This document shows, in pieces, positions 26,217 to 35,394 of a stretch of DNA of 64,000 bases. Below the pieces are notes generated by a model. It was not told where the DNA came from. It searched no databases and worked only from the letters and a program-made list of their open reading frames with translations. The stretch is from NCBI RefSeq assembly GCF_001428005.1, contig NZ_LMSB01000001.1, positions 235,167-299,166 on the forward strand, given 5' to 3'. Source of the DNA: Arthrobacter sp. Soil736. Its GTDB lineage: Bacteria; Actinomycetota; Actinomycetes; Actinomycetales; Micrococcaceae. Numbering within the stretch: position 1 is the stretch's first letter; the number at the start of each line of letters is the position of its first letter. A program made the translations under genes and the position numbers.

Positions 26217-26275
26217 ATGTGAACCCACCTCCTTTGGGCTAAGCGGTTACGGCATTTCCGTAACAGGAGGTTCAT
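26217..26275 (-). promoter_or_regulatory. Structured leader of rpsF
   Basis: On the minus strand a hairpin GTTACGG-AAATG-CCGTAAC (26245-26263) is followed by the AAAGGAGGTGGG ribosome-binding site, and AACCTCCT just upstream could pair with AGGAGGTGGGTT. The layout suggests a leader that can hide the ribosome site. S6:S18 autoregulation by rpsF leaders is known in bacteria, but I cannot match its consensus base by base. Confidence 0.45.
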
Positions 26276-26442
26276 TTGCGGTGCCGTGCACACCCGGCAT
26301 CCAAAACGGAGGCAGGGCGCAGCACAGACTTCAATATCCTAGTGCATCGGAGCGGGTTTCCGCGATTCGTTCGCTGACTCGAGGCTAGCGTGATGCGGGC
26401 CCCCTCAGCAGCAGCGGAGGCCCGTATGTGGAAAACCGGACT

Positions 26443-28965
26443 CTAGAACCGCGAAAGTTTCACCACGACCTTGTCCGCAACGACGGAGACACTGCCCCTG
26501 ACAGAGAAGTCCACCTTTTTTGTCTCCTTTTCCCACTCGGGCCTGGTCTTGCTGAAGGCATTCCGCTCGTAGCTCACGGAAGCCTCACCGGGCGTGCCTC
26601 CGCTCAGCCGCCATGCACCGTCAAAGGACCGTTGCATCGCGTAGTCCGGTTCAGCGTCGACTGACCACTTCACGTTCCGGACGTCACCGAAGGCAAACAC
26701 GTAGAAGGGGCAGCCCTCGGGCTCCAGCTCCGTGGACTTCTCGCACGCTGCCAGGGCGGCGGCCACTTGGCGGGACGTCTCAGTCCGGAGCGACTCCGAC
26801 GCCTGCACGGTGAGCCTTGCGGTCTCCGGTGCCTGGCCTGCCGCACCGATGGGAACCAGCACTTGCTGTTCCGCGGCCGCAAGGTGCTTCTCACTTTCCG
26901 GAAGGCCTACAGTGTACGAGCCGGGGAAGGCCGGGAGGCTGAAGTTCGTGCCGAACGCGCTCGTGTCCCCCTGCCCTGTCGCCACGGCGATGCCGTTGAC
27001 CGAGAGCGCGGGTACCGGGGCGTCGGCGGAAATGGAGATGCGTTGCAGCGGACTGCCACCGAGTTTCCAATGGTCATCGAGGAATTCCGGCCGGCTCTTG
27101 AACAGGCTGAACGCCTGCTCATACTTGCGGCCGCCCTGCCTGAGCTCGACGCGCACTACTGCGGATTCACCGGACACCTTGCCTGAAATCACCGAGAAGC
27201 CCTCAATCCGGTTCTCCGCAGCTCCGAACACCTTGTTGGTCAGCAGCTCCCTGTCCTCATTGGGGATGTCGGGATCCAGGATCGCAAGGGCTTTCTCGGC
27301 GTCGCCGTCCACGAGGGCCTGGACGTACTCCCCGACGAGCTTGTCAGGGCCGGCCTTGACCGCGTTGACCACCACCAGCGAGCCGACAGTGAGGACCACG
27401 ACGGCGCCGAGTGCGGACAGGGCCACCAGCAGGCGCTTCTTACCCTTGGCCGAAAGCTCCCGGGCCGGCATTCCCTCCGGCGCGGCGCCGTCCCCGGCAA
27501 GACCGGACGAATTGCCGCTCGGTCCGTGAGTCTGCGAATCCGATCCCGGGGTGCCATCGGGTACCGTGGCGCCGGCATGCGATGTGGCCGGCTGTGCGAT
27601 GGGCGCGAAAGGGAGCACCTGCGCCAGCCGCTGTAGTTTGGCCGGCACGAACGGCAGCACGGAAGGGGCAATAAAGCGGGCGCAAACTTCAACCAGGAGC
27701 CCCCAGGCCAGGAACACTACAGGTGACCACCAGGCCGGCGCCACAAGGTACTCGCCCGCAGCCAGTCCCGAAACGTCAAAACCGGCCTGCGCCGTCAGGA
27801 GCGGCAGGAGCAGCAGTCCCAGAACCAGGAAGGCGGCGGGCACGGGAATCCAGGAGAGAACGTCCGCGCTGGCCACCCTGCCCCGGCGGAGCAGGACGGC
27901 AATGGCTGTTGCGACCGTGCAGACCAGGGCCAGCGCCAGCGCGCCCCAGGCCGCGCCTGCCGCAGACGCACCGGCCACATCGGCGCCAAATCCGTAGACG
28001 GTGTAATCCTCGCTCCGGCTCTCCTGCCCGCCCAGGATCTGGGAGGTTTCCATGAAGACACGCACGCCACCGAGGTGACCCGCCACAAAGCTGTAGCCCA
28101 CCCCGTTGCCGATCCACAGGGGACCGGACAGCAGGGCTGTCCAGCCCCCGGCCACGGCGGCTGTGATCCACGCGGCGGGAACGGCGATCGCGGAAAACAA
28201 GACAGTGTGGACCGTCACTGCGGCAACGGGCAGGTTCAGTTTGCCTAGAGGCGGCACCGGACCAGCGGACGGGGCGCGGCGGACATAGACGCCGTTCCGC
28301 GACACCGCGGCCAGCCCGGCGCCGAAGACGAAGGCAACGAAAAGCGACCACGGATTTTCGGCGGAAATCGGCTTGACACTGAAGCCGTTGGACCCGGGAA
28401 AGCGGACGGCAGCAGCTGCCGCGAGCCCATTGACCAGCAGTGAATACACCACACCGGTGACCGCCGACTGGAGGAGGAGCTGGGGCCTCGCACCAGACGG
28501 AATCCTGTGTTCAGCCACGCGGCTGCCGAAGTAGACACCCAGCGCGCTGACCAACAGCACTGTCAGGGGCACTGCGTAGCCCATGGCGTCCCCGCGAAGT
28601 GTTCCGAAGAACACCGTGCCCTGGACAGCCGTGTCGAGCGCACCCAAATGCGCCATGGCAACGAGTTGCGCGGCGAGCTGGACCAACTGTGACCACGCAT
28701 CCGGCGTTTCCTGCGCGGGCAGCGCTCCATCCAGCGCCGGGGCGAGGGTGCCCTGACCGGCGGCGATGCCGGCCAGCGAAAGCACCACCAGGGCGATGCT
28801 GAAGACAAACGCCGCAAGGTACGACGCCACTGAAACGGCCGCCCCGGCCCACAACCGGCGAGGATCAAGCAAGGCGGAGCCATGATGCGGGTCAGGAGGC
28901 GTTGCGGGCCGCTGCTGCGGCGGTTCAGGTATGGCGGGCGTGGAAACAGAAGGTTGCTGCGACAT
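26443..28965 (-). CDS. Large multi-pass membrane protein of unknown function (840 aa)
   Basis: Start at ATG 28965 (MSQQPSVSTPAIPEPP) after GGGGAAA; the frame is open to 29046. The first half (about 40-450) has around ten hydrophobic helices (for example SVASYLAAFVFSIALVVLSL and ISAENPWSLFVAFVFGAGLA), then a Ser/Gly/Pro linker, a further helix (LLVALSALGAVVVLTVGSLV, about 515-535) and an extracytoplasmic C-terminal domain with NTF2-like character (LVGEYVQALVDGDAEKALAI). No family recognised. It lies on the same strand as rpsF, 226 bases upstream, but probably with its own promoter. Confidence 0.8.
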   Translation of the reverse strand: MSQQPSVSTPAIPEPPQQRPATPPDPHHGSALLDPRRLWAGAAVSVASYLAAFVFSIALVVLSLAGIAAGQGTLAPALDGALPAQETPDAWSQLVQLAAQLVAMAHLGALDTAVQGTVFFGTLRGDAMGYAVPLTVLLVSALGVYFGSRVAEHRIPSGARPQLLLQSAVTGVVYSLLVNGLAAAAAVRFPGSNGFSVKPISAENPWSLFVAFVFGAGLAAVSRNGVYVRRAPSAGPVPPLGKLNLPVAAVTVHTVLFSAIAVPAAWITAAVAGGWTALLSGPLWIGNGVGYSFVAGHLGGVRVFMETSQILGGQESRSEDYTVYGFGADVAGASAAGAAWGALALALVCTVATAIAVLLRRGRVASADVLSWIPVPAAFLVLGLLLLPLLTAQAGFDVSGLAAGEYLVAPAWWSPVVFLAWGLLVEVCARFIAPSVLPFVPAKLQRLAQVLPFAPIAQPATSHAGATVPDGTPGSDSQTHGPSGNSSGLAGDGAAPEGMPARELSAKGKKRLLVALSALGAVVVLTVGSLVVVNAVKAGPDKLVGEYVQALVDGDAEKALAILDPDIPNEDRELLTNKVFGAAENRIEGFSVISGKVSGESAVVRVELRQGGRKYEQAFSLFKSRPEFLDDHWKLGGSPLQRISISADAPVPALSVNGIAVATGQGDTSAFGTNFSLPAFPGSYTVGLPESEKHLAAAEQQVLVPIGAAGQAPETARLTVQASESLRTETSRQVAAALAACEKSTELEPEGCPFYVFAFGDVRNVKWSVDAEPDYAMQRSFDGAWRLSGGTPGEASVSYERNAFSKTRPEWEKETKKVDFSVRGSVSVVADKVVVKLSRF

Positions 28966-29276
28966 TTTCCCCAATTTTCTGTCGGACTCTGAGTGACGCT
29001 GCGAATCTAGAGGGAAAACAGCCGCAGATCCAGTCATGTGACGCACGGGTGTGGATAACTCCAGCCGGACGAAATACTGGGGCCATGACGATTCTGATTG
29101 GCGTGGCCGTGATCATGTTCGCCCCGCGCCAGGGCTGAGCCGCGCCGCGCTCAATTGGACCGGGCTCAACTGCCCCGGACTGACTGGCGCGGGATGACAA
29201 GACCGCCTGTCCGACGGGCCTGGGTGGCCGGCCGGACAGGCGGTCTCATGTTGGAGCAGAAGCGGTTGCGAAGAAC
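28966..29276. other. Intergenic region with terminator
   Basis: Holds the hairpin at 29201-29245 and a 17-codon frame (29085-29138, plus strand) without other support. Nothing else recognised. Confidence 0.5.
29201..29245 (-). terminator. Terminator after the amino-acid permease gene
   Basis: GACCGCCTGTCCG and CGGACAGGCGGTC form a 13-bp perfect stem with a 19-base loop, 31 bases beyond the permease stop. Confidence 0.7.
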
Positions 29277-30698
29277 TTACGACGCCGGTCCGGTCCCCGC
29301 GCCGACGCCTTCAGCTTCGGGAACGGCAGTTCCGGTCGGGACGGGCTCCGTAGCGCCCTTGCGGTAGCGCCACACGCCAATACCCACCACGACGGCGGCC
29401 AGGGCGACCGACAGCAGGAGCGATTCGCGGGTGGAGTCCAGGATCATCATGCCGATGATGAGGGCAACGATGCTGCCGATCGACAGCCAGGTCAGGTAGG
29501 GGAACAGCCACATCTTCAGCGCAAGATCCTTGGCGGCCGCTCCCATGCGGCGGCGCAGGATCAGCTGTGAAGCGGCGATCACCAGCCAGACGAACAGGGC
29601 GATGGCGCCGGACGTGTTCACCAGGAACAGGAAGACCGTGTCCGGGGCGATGTAGTTCAGTCCCACGGTGATGAAGCCGACCACCGTGGAGGCCAGCACG
29701 GCCGCAGCCGGCACGCCGCGCCTGGAAATCTTCATCCAGGACTTGGGCGCATCGCCGCGGCGGGAGAGTGAGAAGAGCATGCGGCTGGCCGTGTAGAGGC
29801 CGGAGTTCAGGCAGGACAGCACCGAGGTGAGCACCACGATGTCCATGATGGTGCCGGCCCCCGGAATGCCGAACAGTTCGATGACGGCAACATACGGGCT
29901 CTTGGCGACGTTGGCGGAGTTCCACGGCAGCAGAGTGACCACGATGGCGATGGAACCGATGTAGAAGACCAGGATGCGCCAGACGGTGGACTTCACGGCC
30001 TTCTTCACGGCGTCCACGGGGTTTTCGGATTCGCCTGCGGCGATGGTGGCGATTTCCGCCCCGAAGAAGGAAAAAACCACCACGAGGATTCCCGCCAGCA
30101 CGGCTCCCGGGCCGTTCGGCAGGAAGCCGCCGTTCTCGATCAGGTTGCTAACGCCGGGGGCCGGAACGCCCGGGATCAGGCCAAGGATCGCCGCCACGCC
30201 GAAAATGAGGAACAGGACGATCGCGGTGACCTTGATGGAGGCGAACCAGAACTCGAACTCACCGTAGGACTTCACCGAGGCGAGGTTGGTCAGCGTCAGC
30301 AGCACCATGAGCACCAGGGCCCAGACCCACTGGTCGATGCCCGGCACCCAGCGGTGCATGATGGCCGCGCCGGCGGTCGCCTCGATGCCCAGCACGATGA
30401 TCCAGAACCACGCGTAGAGCCAGCCGATGCTGAAGCCCGCCCAGCGTCCCAGCGCCTTGTCCGCATAGGTGGAGAAGGACCCGGTCTCGGGATTGGCGGC
30501 GGCCATTTCGCCCAGCATCCGCATCACCAGGATGACCACGATCCCCGCCGCCATGTATGCCAGCAGGATGCCCGGACCTGCCTGCTGGATTGCGGCACCG
30601 GAACCCACAAACAGCCCTGCGCCGATGACGCCGGCGATGGCGATCATGGACAGGTGCCTGGGTTTCAGGGATTTTGAGAGTTGCTGGTCAGCGTGCAT
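29277..30698 (-). CDS. Amino acid permease (APC superfamily, GABA-permease-like)
   Basis: 473 residues, twelve membrane helices. The N-terminus SLKPRHLSMIAIAGVIGAGLFVGSG is the APC helix-1 signature (GxIGxGLF, substrate binding by backbone). GEMAAANPETGSFSTYADKALG and FSFFGAEIATIAAGESENP are characteristic of the AAT family of H+/amino acid symporters, with nearest similarity to GabP and AnsP types. The substrate is not assigned. Gene stands alone; a short palindrome CAACAAATGTTG lies at 30879-30890, about 180 bases upstream of the start. Confidence 0.92.
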   Translation of the reverse strand: MHADQQLSKSLKPRHLSMIAIAGVIGAGLFVGSGAAIQQAGPGILLAYMAAGIVVILVMRMLGEMAAANPETGSFSTYADKALGRWAGFSIGWLYAWFWIIVLGIEATAGAAIMHRWVPGIDQWVWALVLMVLLTLTNLASVKSYGEFEFWFASIKVTAIVLFLIFGVAAILGLIPGVPAPGVSNLIENGGFLPNGPGAVLAGILVVVFSFFGAEIATIAAGESENPVDAVKKAVKSTVWRILVFYIGSIAIVVTLLPWNSANVAKSPYVAVIELFGIPGAGTIMDIVVLTSVLSCLNSGLYTASRMLFSLSRRGDAPKSWMKISRRGVPAAAVLASTVVGFITVGLNYIAPDTVFLFLVNTSGAIALFVWLVIAASQLILRRRMGAAAKDLALKMWLFPYLTWLSIGSIVALIIGMMILDSTRESLLLSVALAAVVVGIGVWRYRKGATEPVPTGTAVPEAEGVGAGTGPAS

Positions 30699-30937
30699 GG
30701 ATGCGCCGTCCTCTTGTTGATTTCAGGTCTTGGGATGGGGTCGGGCCGGTATGGGGCGTGTGCCGCGGACCACATGTGCGTTTCACACTAAGGGAGCCAT
30801 CGGTCGGACCAGGCTGTGCAATGACACAGTTTACCGGCCCCGAAAACAGGCATCCTGCCAGCCGCAGACACACCTGAGCAACAAATGTTGTTCGGGGAAC
30901 AATTCTGTAACGGGGCTGAAATGTTCGTTCGCGCCGG

Positions 30938-32308
30938 CTACAGCCCTGCCGGCGTCCCGAAGAACAGCTCCGTGACCCGGGCAAGGCGGTGCGGATCCTC
31001 CACGCCGCAAAGCTCCCTGGCGGAGTGCATGGACAGGAGGGGCACCCCCACGTCCACGGTCCGGATGCCCAACCGGGTCGCGGTCAGCGGCCCGATGGTG
31101 GAGCCGCAGGGCATCACATTGTTGGAGACGAACTCCTGGTAGGGGACTCCGGCCTCGCCGCACAGCCGGGCCCAGAGCGCCGCGCCCGCGGCATCGGTGG
31201 CGTAGCGCTGGTTGGCATTGATCTTCAGCAGCGGGCCGCCGTTAAGAACGGGGCGGTTGACGGGGTCATGCCGCTCCGGATAGTTGGGATGGACGGCGTG
31301 GCCGGCATCGGCAGAGACACAGAACGACGCCGCAAATGCCTGCCGCCGCTGGCTCGCCGACGCACCCAGTCCGTCCGAAATCCGGACCAGGACGTCTTCG
31401 AGCACGGGCCCGCACGCCCCCGAGCGCGAGGCCGAACCGATTTCCTCGTGGTCGAACGCCGCCAGCACGGCGATCGGCGCCGGCCCGGTCCCGCTGGTTG
31501 GGCTTGCCGAAACCCCGTGGGCGATCAGCGCCGCCAATCCGGCGTGCGTGGCCGAAAGGTTGTCCAGCCGCCCGGAGGCGAAGAACTCGCTCTTCGCGCC
31601 GAAAACCGCAGGCGGCTGCGTGTCCGCAATGACGACGTCGTACCCGCCGATCTGCGCCGGATCAACCGGCGCCCCGCCCCCGGCGGCGCGTCCCGGACCG
31701 TCGCCGTCGCCGTCGCCGTTGCCGGACACCCGCTCGGCCAGCAGCCCCAGGAGGTCCTCGCCGGCAGGATCACCGAGCCCGAAGACGGGGTTCATGTGCT
31801 GCTGTTTGTCCAGGGTGAGGCCGTCGTTCACCGCCCGGTCCAGGTGGATGGCCAGCTGCGGAAAGCGCAGGAGCGGGCCGGTGGCGGTGAGGTGCTGGGT
31901 CCCGTCGAGCATGACGAGGCGCCCCGCGAGCTGCAGCTCGCGGTCCAGCCAGGAGTTCAGCAGGGGCCCGCCGTAGACTTCCACGCCGGCCTGCAGCCAT
32001 CCGAACCTGCCCGTGGTCGGTTTGGGCTTGAGTTTGAAGGACGGCGAATCGGTGTGGGCGCCCAGGATGTTGAAGCCCGTGGTGGGGCCGGCGCCTTCCG
32101 GTGTCACCCACGCGATCAGCGCGCCGTCGCGGATCACGTAATACTTGCCCGCTGCGGCATCCCAGGGCTGCAGCTCATCCAGGCCGGTGAAACCGGCCTC
32201 CTCCAGTCGCCGGGCGCCTTCGTGGGCGGCGTGAAAGCTCGACGGCGAGGCGCTGACGTAGTCGCCCAGGTCCCGGATGTGGTCGGCGGCAGAGGTGTGG
32301 ATAGGCAT
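30938..32308 (-). CDS. apeB: M18 family aminopeptidase
   Basis: 456 residues with the metal ligands and catalytic blocks of M18 aspartyl aminopeptidases: GAHTDSPSFKLK (His and Asp), SGRLDNLSATHAGLAAL (Asp), AAFDHEEIGSASRSGACG (Glu-Glu pair) and PLLSMHSARELCGVEDP (His). Between them sits an unusual insertion GNGDGDGDGPGRAAGGG (about residues 195-211) encoded by repeats of GGCGAC; it is a low-complexity surface loop in this strain. It removes N-terminal, preferably acidic, residues from peptides using two zinc ions. Confidence 0.93.
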   Translation of the reverse strand: MPIHTSAADHIRDLGDYVSASPSSFHAAHEGARRLEEAGFTGLDELQPWDAAAGKYYVIRDGALIAWVTPEGAGPTTGFNILGAHTDSPSFKLKPKPTTGRFGWLQAGVEVYGGPLLNSWLDRELQLAGRLVMLDGTQHLTATGPLLRFPQLAIHLDRAVNDGLTLDKQQHMNPVFGLGDPAGEDLLGLLAERVSGNGDGDGDGPGRAAGGGAPVDPAQIGGYDVVIADTQPPAVFGAKSEFFASGRLDNLSATHAGLAALIAHGVSASPTSGTGPAPIAVLAAFDHEEIGSASRSGACGPVLEDVLVRISDGLGASASQRRQAFAASFCVSADAGHAVHPNYPERHDPVNRPVLNGGPLLKINANQRYATDAAGAALWARLCGEAGVPYQEFVSNNVMPCGSTIGPLTATRLGIRTVDVGVPLLSMHSARELCGVEDPHRLARVTELFFGTPAGL

Positions 32309-32329
32309 GGCTCCGAGTCTAGCGGTGCC

Positions 32330-33268
32330 CTAGACGGTGACGTTGAGGCCTGCCGTGTAGCCGGCCGACACGGAACCGGACATGGTGGCCAGCTGGTAGA
32401 TGCCGCCGTCGTCGCCGAAGACGTTGTCCGACTTCAGGGTGGTGTTGGGGAAATTCCGGGCGCTGGTCTCATAGCCGGAGGAGGCGTAGACCTCCTTGCA
32501 GGCGGCGTCGGTCAGCGCGATCTGCGAGACCGCCAGCACCTGCCCGGCCGCGGTGGCGTTGTTCATGGATTCGAAGACTTCGAAGTGGATGTGCGGCCAG
32601 CGGCCGTTGTAGGCACCGGGGTAGATGGTCTTGAAGGTGACCTGGCCGTTGGCGTCCGCCGGCTGCACGCCGCGGAGGTAGTTCTCGTTTTCCAGCCCGG
32701 AATCGTACAGGGAGTACTTCCCGTCCCGGTCACAGTGCCAGGCGTAGACGGCGGCGCCGGCCAGCGGAACACAGCCGTTGGCGTTGTCGAGCAGGGTCAG
32801 CGTGACGGTCAGCGGCACGCCGTCGACCTTCGTGGTCGACGCGCCGAAGCTGGACGTGATGTCCTGCCGCACCACGCCGGACGCCTCGAGGACGTTCGGA
32901 CCGTTTGATCCGTCGCCCGGGTAGGGCCCGGCCGTTTCCTGCGGGATCTCCACGCCGCACTCGGCGATCGCCCGGGTCACCGTGGGGGACGCGGTGGCGG
33001 AGGACGACGCGGAGGCCGCAGGCGCCGTCGTCGTGGCCGTCGATCCGGCAGACGCGGACGACGGCGTTCCGGTGGTGGCCGCAGAACCGGAGGAACCGCC
33101 CGGTGTGCATGCCGCCAGGGCGGCAGCCGCCGTGCCGGCGCCAAAGAACATGCCCAGGGAGCGGCGGGTCATCAGCGTCGAGAGGTCGAACTCGAGGCCG
33201 CGGTCGTGGTTGGGGTGGGGCTCCTGCGGAGCCTGCTTCCGGCCGGGGGTGCGGGGTGAAGGAGTCAT
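32330..33268 (-). CDS. Intradiol ring-cleavage dioxygenase-like lipoprotein
   Basis: 312 residues from ATG 33268. A twin-arginine signal (TRRSLGMFFGAGTAAAALAAC) ends in a lipobox Cys, then a Ser/Ala/Thr linker to about residue 90. The catalytic domain has Fe(III) ligands in the expected order: Tyr of DRDGKYSLYD, Tyr of YPGAYNGR and the two His of RWPHIHFEV. Such Tat-exported intradiol dioxygenase-like proteins are common in actinobacteria; the substrate is unknown. Folded and metallated before export, it would act on the outer face of the membrane. No aromatic degradation genes are nearby. Confidence 0.85.
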   Translation of the reverse strand: MTPSPRTPGRKQAPQEPHPNHDRGLEFDLSTLMTRRSLGMFFGAGTAAAALAACTPGGSSGSAATTGTPSSASAGSTATTTAPAASASSSATASPTVTRAIAECGVEIPQETAGPYPGDGSNGPNVLEASGVVRQDITSSFGASTTKVDGVPLTVTLTLLDNANGCVPLAGAAVYAWHCDRDGKYSLYDSGLENENYLRGVQPADANGQVTFKTIYPGAYNGRWPHIHFEVFESMNNATAAGQVLAVSQIALTDAACKEVYASSGYETSARNFPNTTLKSDNVFGDDGGIYQLATMSGSVSAGYTAGLNVTV

Positions 33269-33352
33269 GCCTCCATGAAACTCCAGGCAGCTATGGCCCG
33301 CATAGGGCAATCCTGTGCGGAAGCTGTGCCCGTGCCGGGTCAGTAGCCCGGG

Positions 33353-34060
33353 TCAGTAGTCCGGGTTGCTGGGCGTCACCAGACCGGTCTCGTAGGCGTA
33401 AACCACGGCCTGGACCCGGTCCCGGAGGTGCAGCTTGGTGAGGATCCGCCGGACGTGGGTCTTCACCGTGGCCTCGGACAGGAAGTACCTGTGCGCGATC
33501 TCCGCGTTGGACAGGCCCTCGGACATCGCCTCCAGCATTTCGGTCTCCCGCGGAGTGAGGTCCTCCAGCAGCGGATCACGGTGGGCCGGCGAAGCGGAGG
33601 GCGCACCAGGCGCGGGCGAACCGGTGCCGCGGACATACGTTTCCAGCAGGCGCCGGGTGATGCGGGGAGCCACGACGGCGTCGCCGCTCGCCACGACCCT
33701 GACGGCCCGGACAAGGTCGGCGGGGGCCACATCCTTGAGCAGGAAGGCCGACGCCCCTGCCTGCAGCGCGGCGAAGGCGTATTCATCGAGGTCGAAGGTG
33801 GTCAGGATGATGATCCGCGAGCGGGAGCCCGAGCCCGCGATGGCGCGGGTCGCCTCGATGCCGTCGAGGACCGGCATCCGTACGTCCATGAGCACCACGT
33901 CCGGGGTGAGCTCGCGCACCCGGCCAATCGCCTCGGCCCCGTCGGACGCCTCGCCGACCACTTCGAGGTCGTCTTCGCCCTCAAGGATCAGCCGGAAGCC
34001 CATTCGAAGCAGTGGCTGGTCATCCACCAGCAGGACCCGTATTCGTCCGGCGTCGTTCAT
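33353..34060 (-). CDS. LuxR-type response regulator
   Basis: 235 residues from ATG 34060 (MNDAGRIRVLLVDDQPLLRMG). Receiver domain: acidic pair in VDDQ, phospho-acceptor Asp in DVVLMDVRMPVLDGIEATRA, Thr of ILTTFD, Lys of FLLKDV. C-terminal NarL/LuxR helix-turn-helix: LTPRETEMLEAMSEGLSNAE and SEATVKTHVRRILTKLHLRD. It overlaps the kinase stop by four bases (ATGA) and so is translated with it. Confidence 0.95.
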   Translation of the reverse strand: MNDAGRIRVLLVDDQPLLRMGFRLILEGEDDLEVVGEASDGAEAIGRVRELTPDVVLMDVRMPVLDGIEATRAIAGSGSRSRIIILTTFDLDEYAFAALQAGASAFLLKDVAPADLVRAVRVVASGDAVVAPRITRRLLETYVRGTGSPAPGAPSASPAHRDPLLEDLTPRETEMLEAMSEGLSNAEIAHRYFLSEATVKTHVRRILTKLHLRDRVQAVVYAYETGLVTPSNPDY

Positions 34061-35367
34061 TCGTCCCCCTTGTTTCCGTTCAGTTGCAGCACAGCCCGCA
34101 CGCGCCACCCGCCGTTGACGGTACGGCCTGCCTCCACGGTACCGCCGTAGATTCCGGCGCGTTCCTTCATCCCCGGCAGGCCCTGTCCGGAACCGAGTGA
34201 GCCGGTGCCGAGTGTTCCGGCGCCGCCGGCGCCCTCGGCGGTGCCCCTGCCGTCGTCGATCACTTCAATGGTGACGGTGGATTCATCCCGGACCACCAGG
34301 ACGTCCACCCGGCTCAGCGCCCGGCCATAGCGGAGGACATTGGTGAGCGACTCCTGCACAATCCGGTACACGGTGAGCTGGAAAGCGGCGTCCTCCGGCA
34401 GCGCCGGACCCGTGTGCGAGTAGTGGACCGGCAGGCCCGCGGTGCGGAAGCCGTCGAGGAGCTTGGCGAGGTTGTCCCCGGCCGCCAGCGGCTCGCGGGG
34501 CGCCTGTCCGGCGGCCGTGTCATCGCGAAGGACGCCCAGCACGCGGCGCATGTCCGCCAGGGCGGTCCGCCCGGTCCGGGACAGCTCGGCCAGCACGTCC
34601 GCGGCGCGTTCCGGATCCTTCCGGACCACGACGGCGGCCCCGTCGGACAACGTGATCATCACGGTCAGGGAGTGCGCCACGACGTCGTGCATCTCCCGCG
34701 CTATCCGGTTCCGTTCGTTGACGGAGCCGAGCCGCGCGGCCCGGGCCGCCCAGGCCGCGATCTCCTGTTCGTGCTCCCTGCGCTGGCGCACCGAGATCCC
34801 GATTCCGGTGGCAATGACGTTGGAGAGCGCGATGCTGGTGCCCGCCGCAATGCTCGAGATGAGCTGGAATTCCTCCGGCGACGCCGCGGAGCGCGGCAGT
34901 TCCCGCTCCAGGGGGCCAACGGCCGCGAAGAAGTACAGCAGCGCCAGCGGCGCCGTCACGAGGGCCAGCGTGACCAGGGCAAAGCGCCGGGTGTGCACCA
35001 CGGCAACCGCGTACAGCGAGAACCACAGCCCCGCCGAAACGTTGGAACCCCACGGATGCAACAGGGTCACCACCACCTCCACCGCCGCGATGACGGCCAC
35101 CACGGGGACGGGATACTGCCGCCGGAAGAGCAAGGCAAGCGCGACGCCGGCGAGCAGCGCGGGCGGCGCCCAGCCCCCGGCCGTCACGGCGTCCACTACC
35201 GTGGGCGTCACCAGCAGGACGTAGCAGGCCACCACCACCGCATCCATCACCCGGGGATGCCGGTGCAGGTACCGGCGGACGCGGCCGCGCCGCCGGGCGG
35301 CGAACTCGGCGAAGGACGCGTCAGCCGGGCCGGCTGGCGCGTCCTTCACGGAAACAGCTTCACTCAT
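34057..35367 (-). CDS. Sensor histidine kinase (HisKA_3 type)
   Basis: 436 residues. Four to six membrane helices in the N-terminal 180 residues without a large extracytoplasmic loop, then the dimerisation/phosphoacceptor helix SVNERNRIAREMHDVVAHSL (His of HD), QESLTNVLRYGRA (N box), VIDDGRGT (G1 box) and GLPGMKERAGIYGG (G2 box). Intramembrane-sensing kinases of this design sit next to ABC transporters whose state they sense, as here. 27 bases after the permease gene. Confidence 0.95.
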   Translation of the reverse strand: MSEAVSVKDAPAGPADASFAEFAARRRGRVRRYLHRHPRVMDAVVVACYVLLVTPTVVDAVTAGGWAPPALLAGVALALLFRRQYPVPVVAVIAAVEVVVTLLHPWGSNVSAGLWFSLYAVAVVHTRRFALVTLALVTAPLALLYFFAAVGPLERELPRSAASPEEFQLISSIAAGTSIALSNVIATGIGISVRQRREHEQEIAAWAARAARLGSVNERNRIAREMHDVVAHSLTVMITLSDGAAVVVRKDPERAADVLAELSRTGRTALADMRRVLGVLRDDTAAGQAPREPLAAGDNLAKLLDGFRTAGLPVHYSHTGPALPEDAAFQLTVYRIVQESLTNVLRYGRALSRVDVLVVRDESTVTIEVIDDGRGTAEGAGGAGTLGTGSLGSGQGLPGMKERAGIYGGTVEAGRTVNGGWRVRAVLQLNGNKGDE

Positions 35368-35394
35368 GGGTTGAGCCTGAATGCACGATCCGGA

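Noticed and set aside
30989..32908. 639-codon frame opposite the M18 aminopeptidase and dioxygenase genes
   Set aside because: Shadow frame; both genes on the minus strand have complete catalytic motifs.
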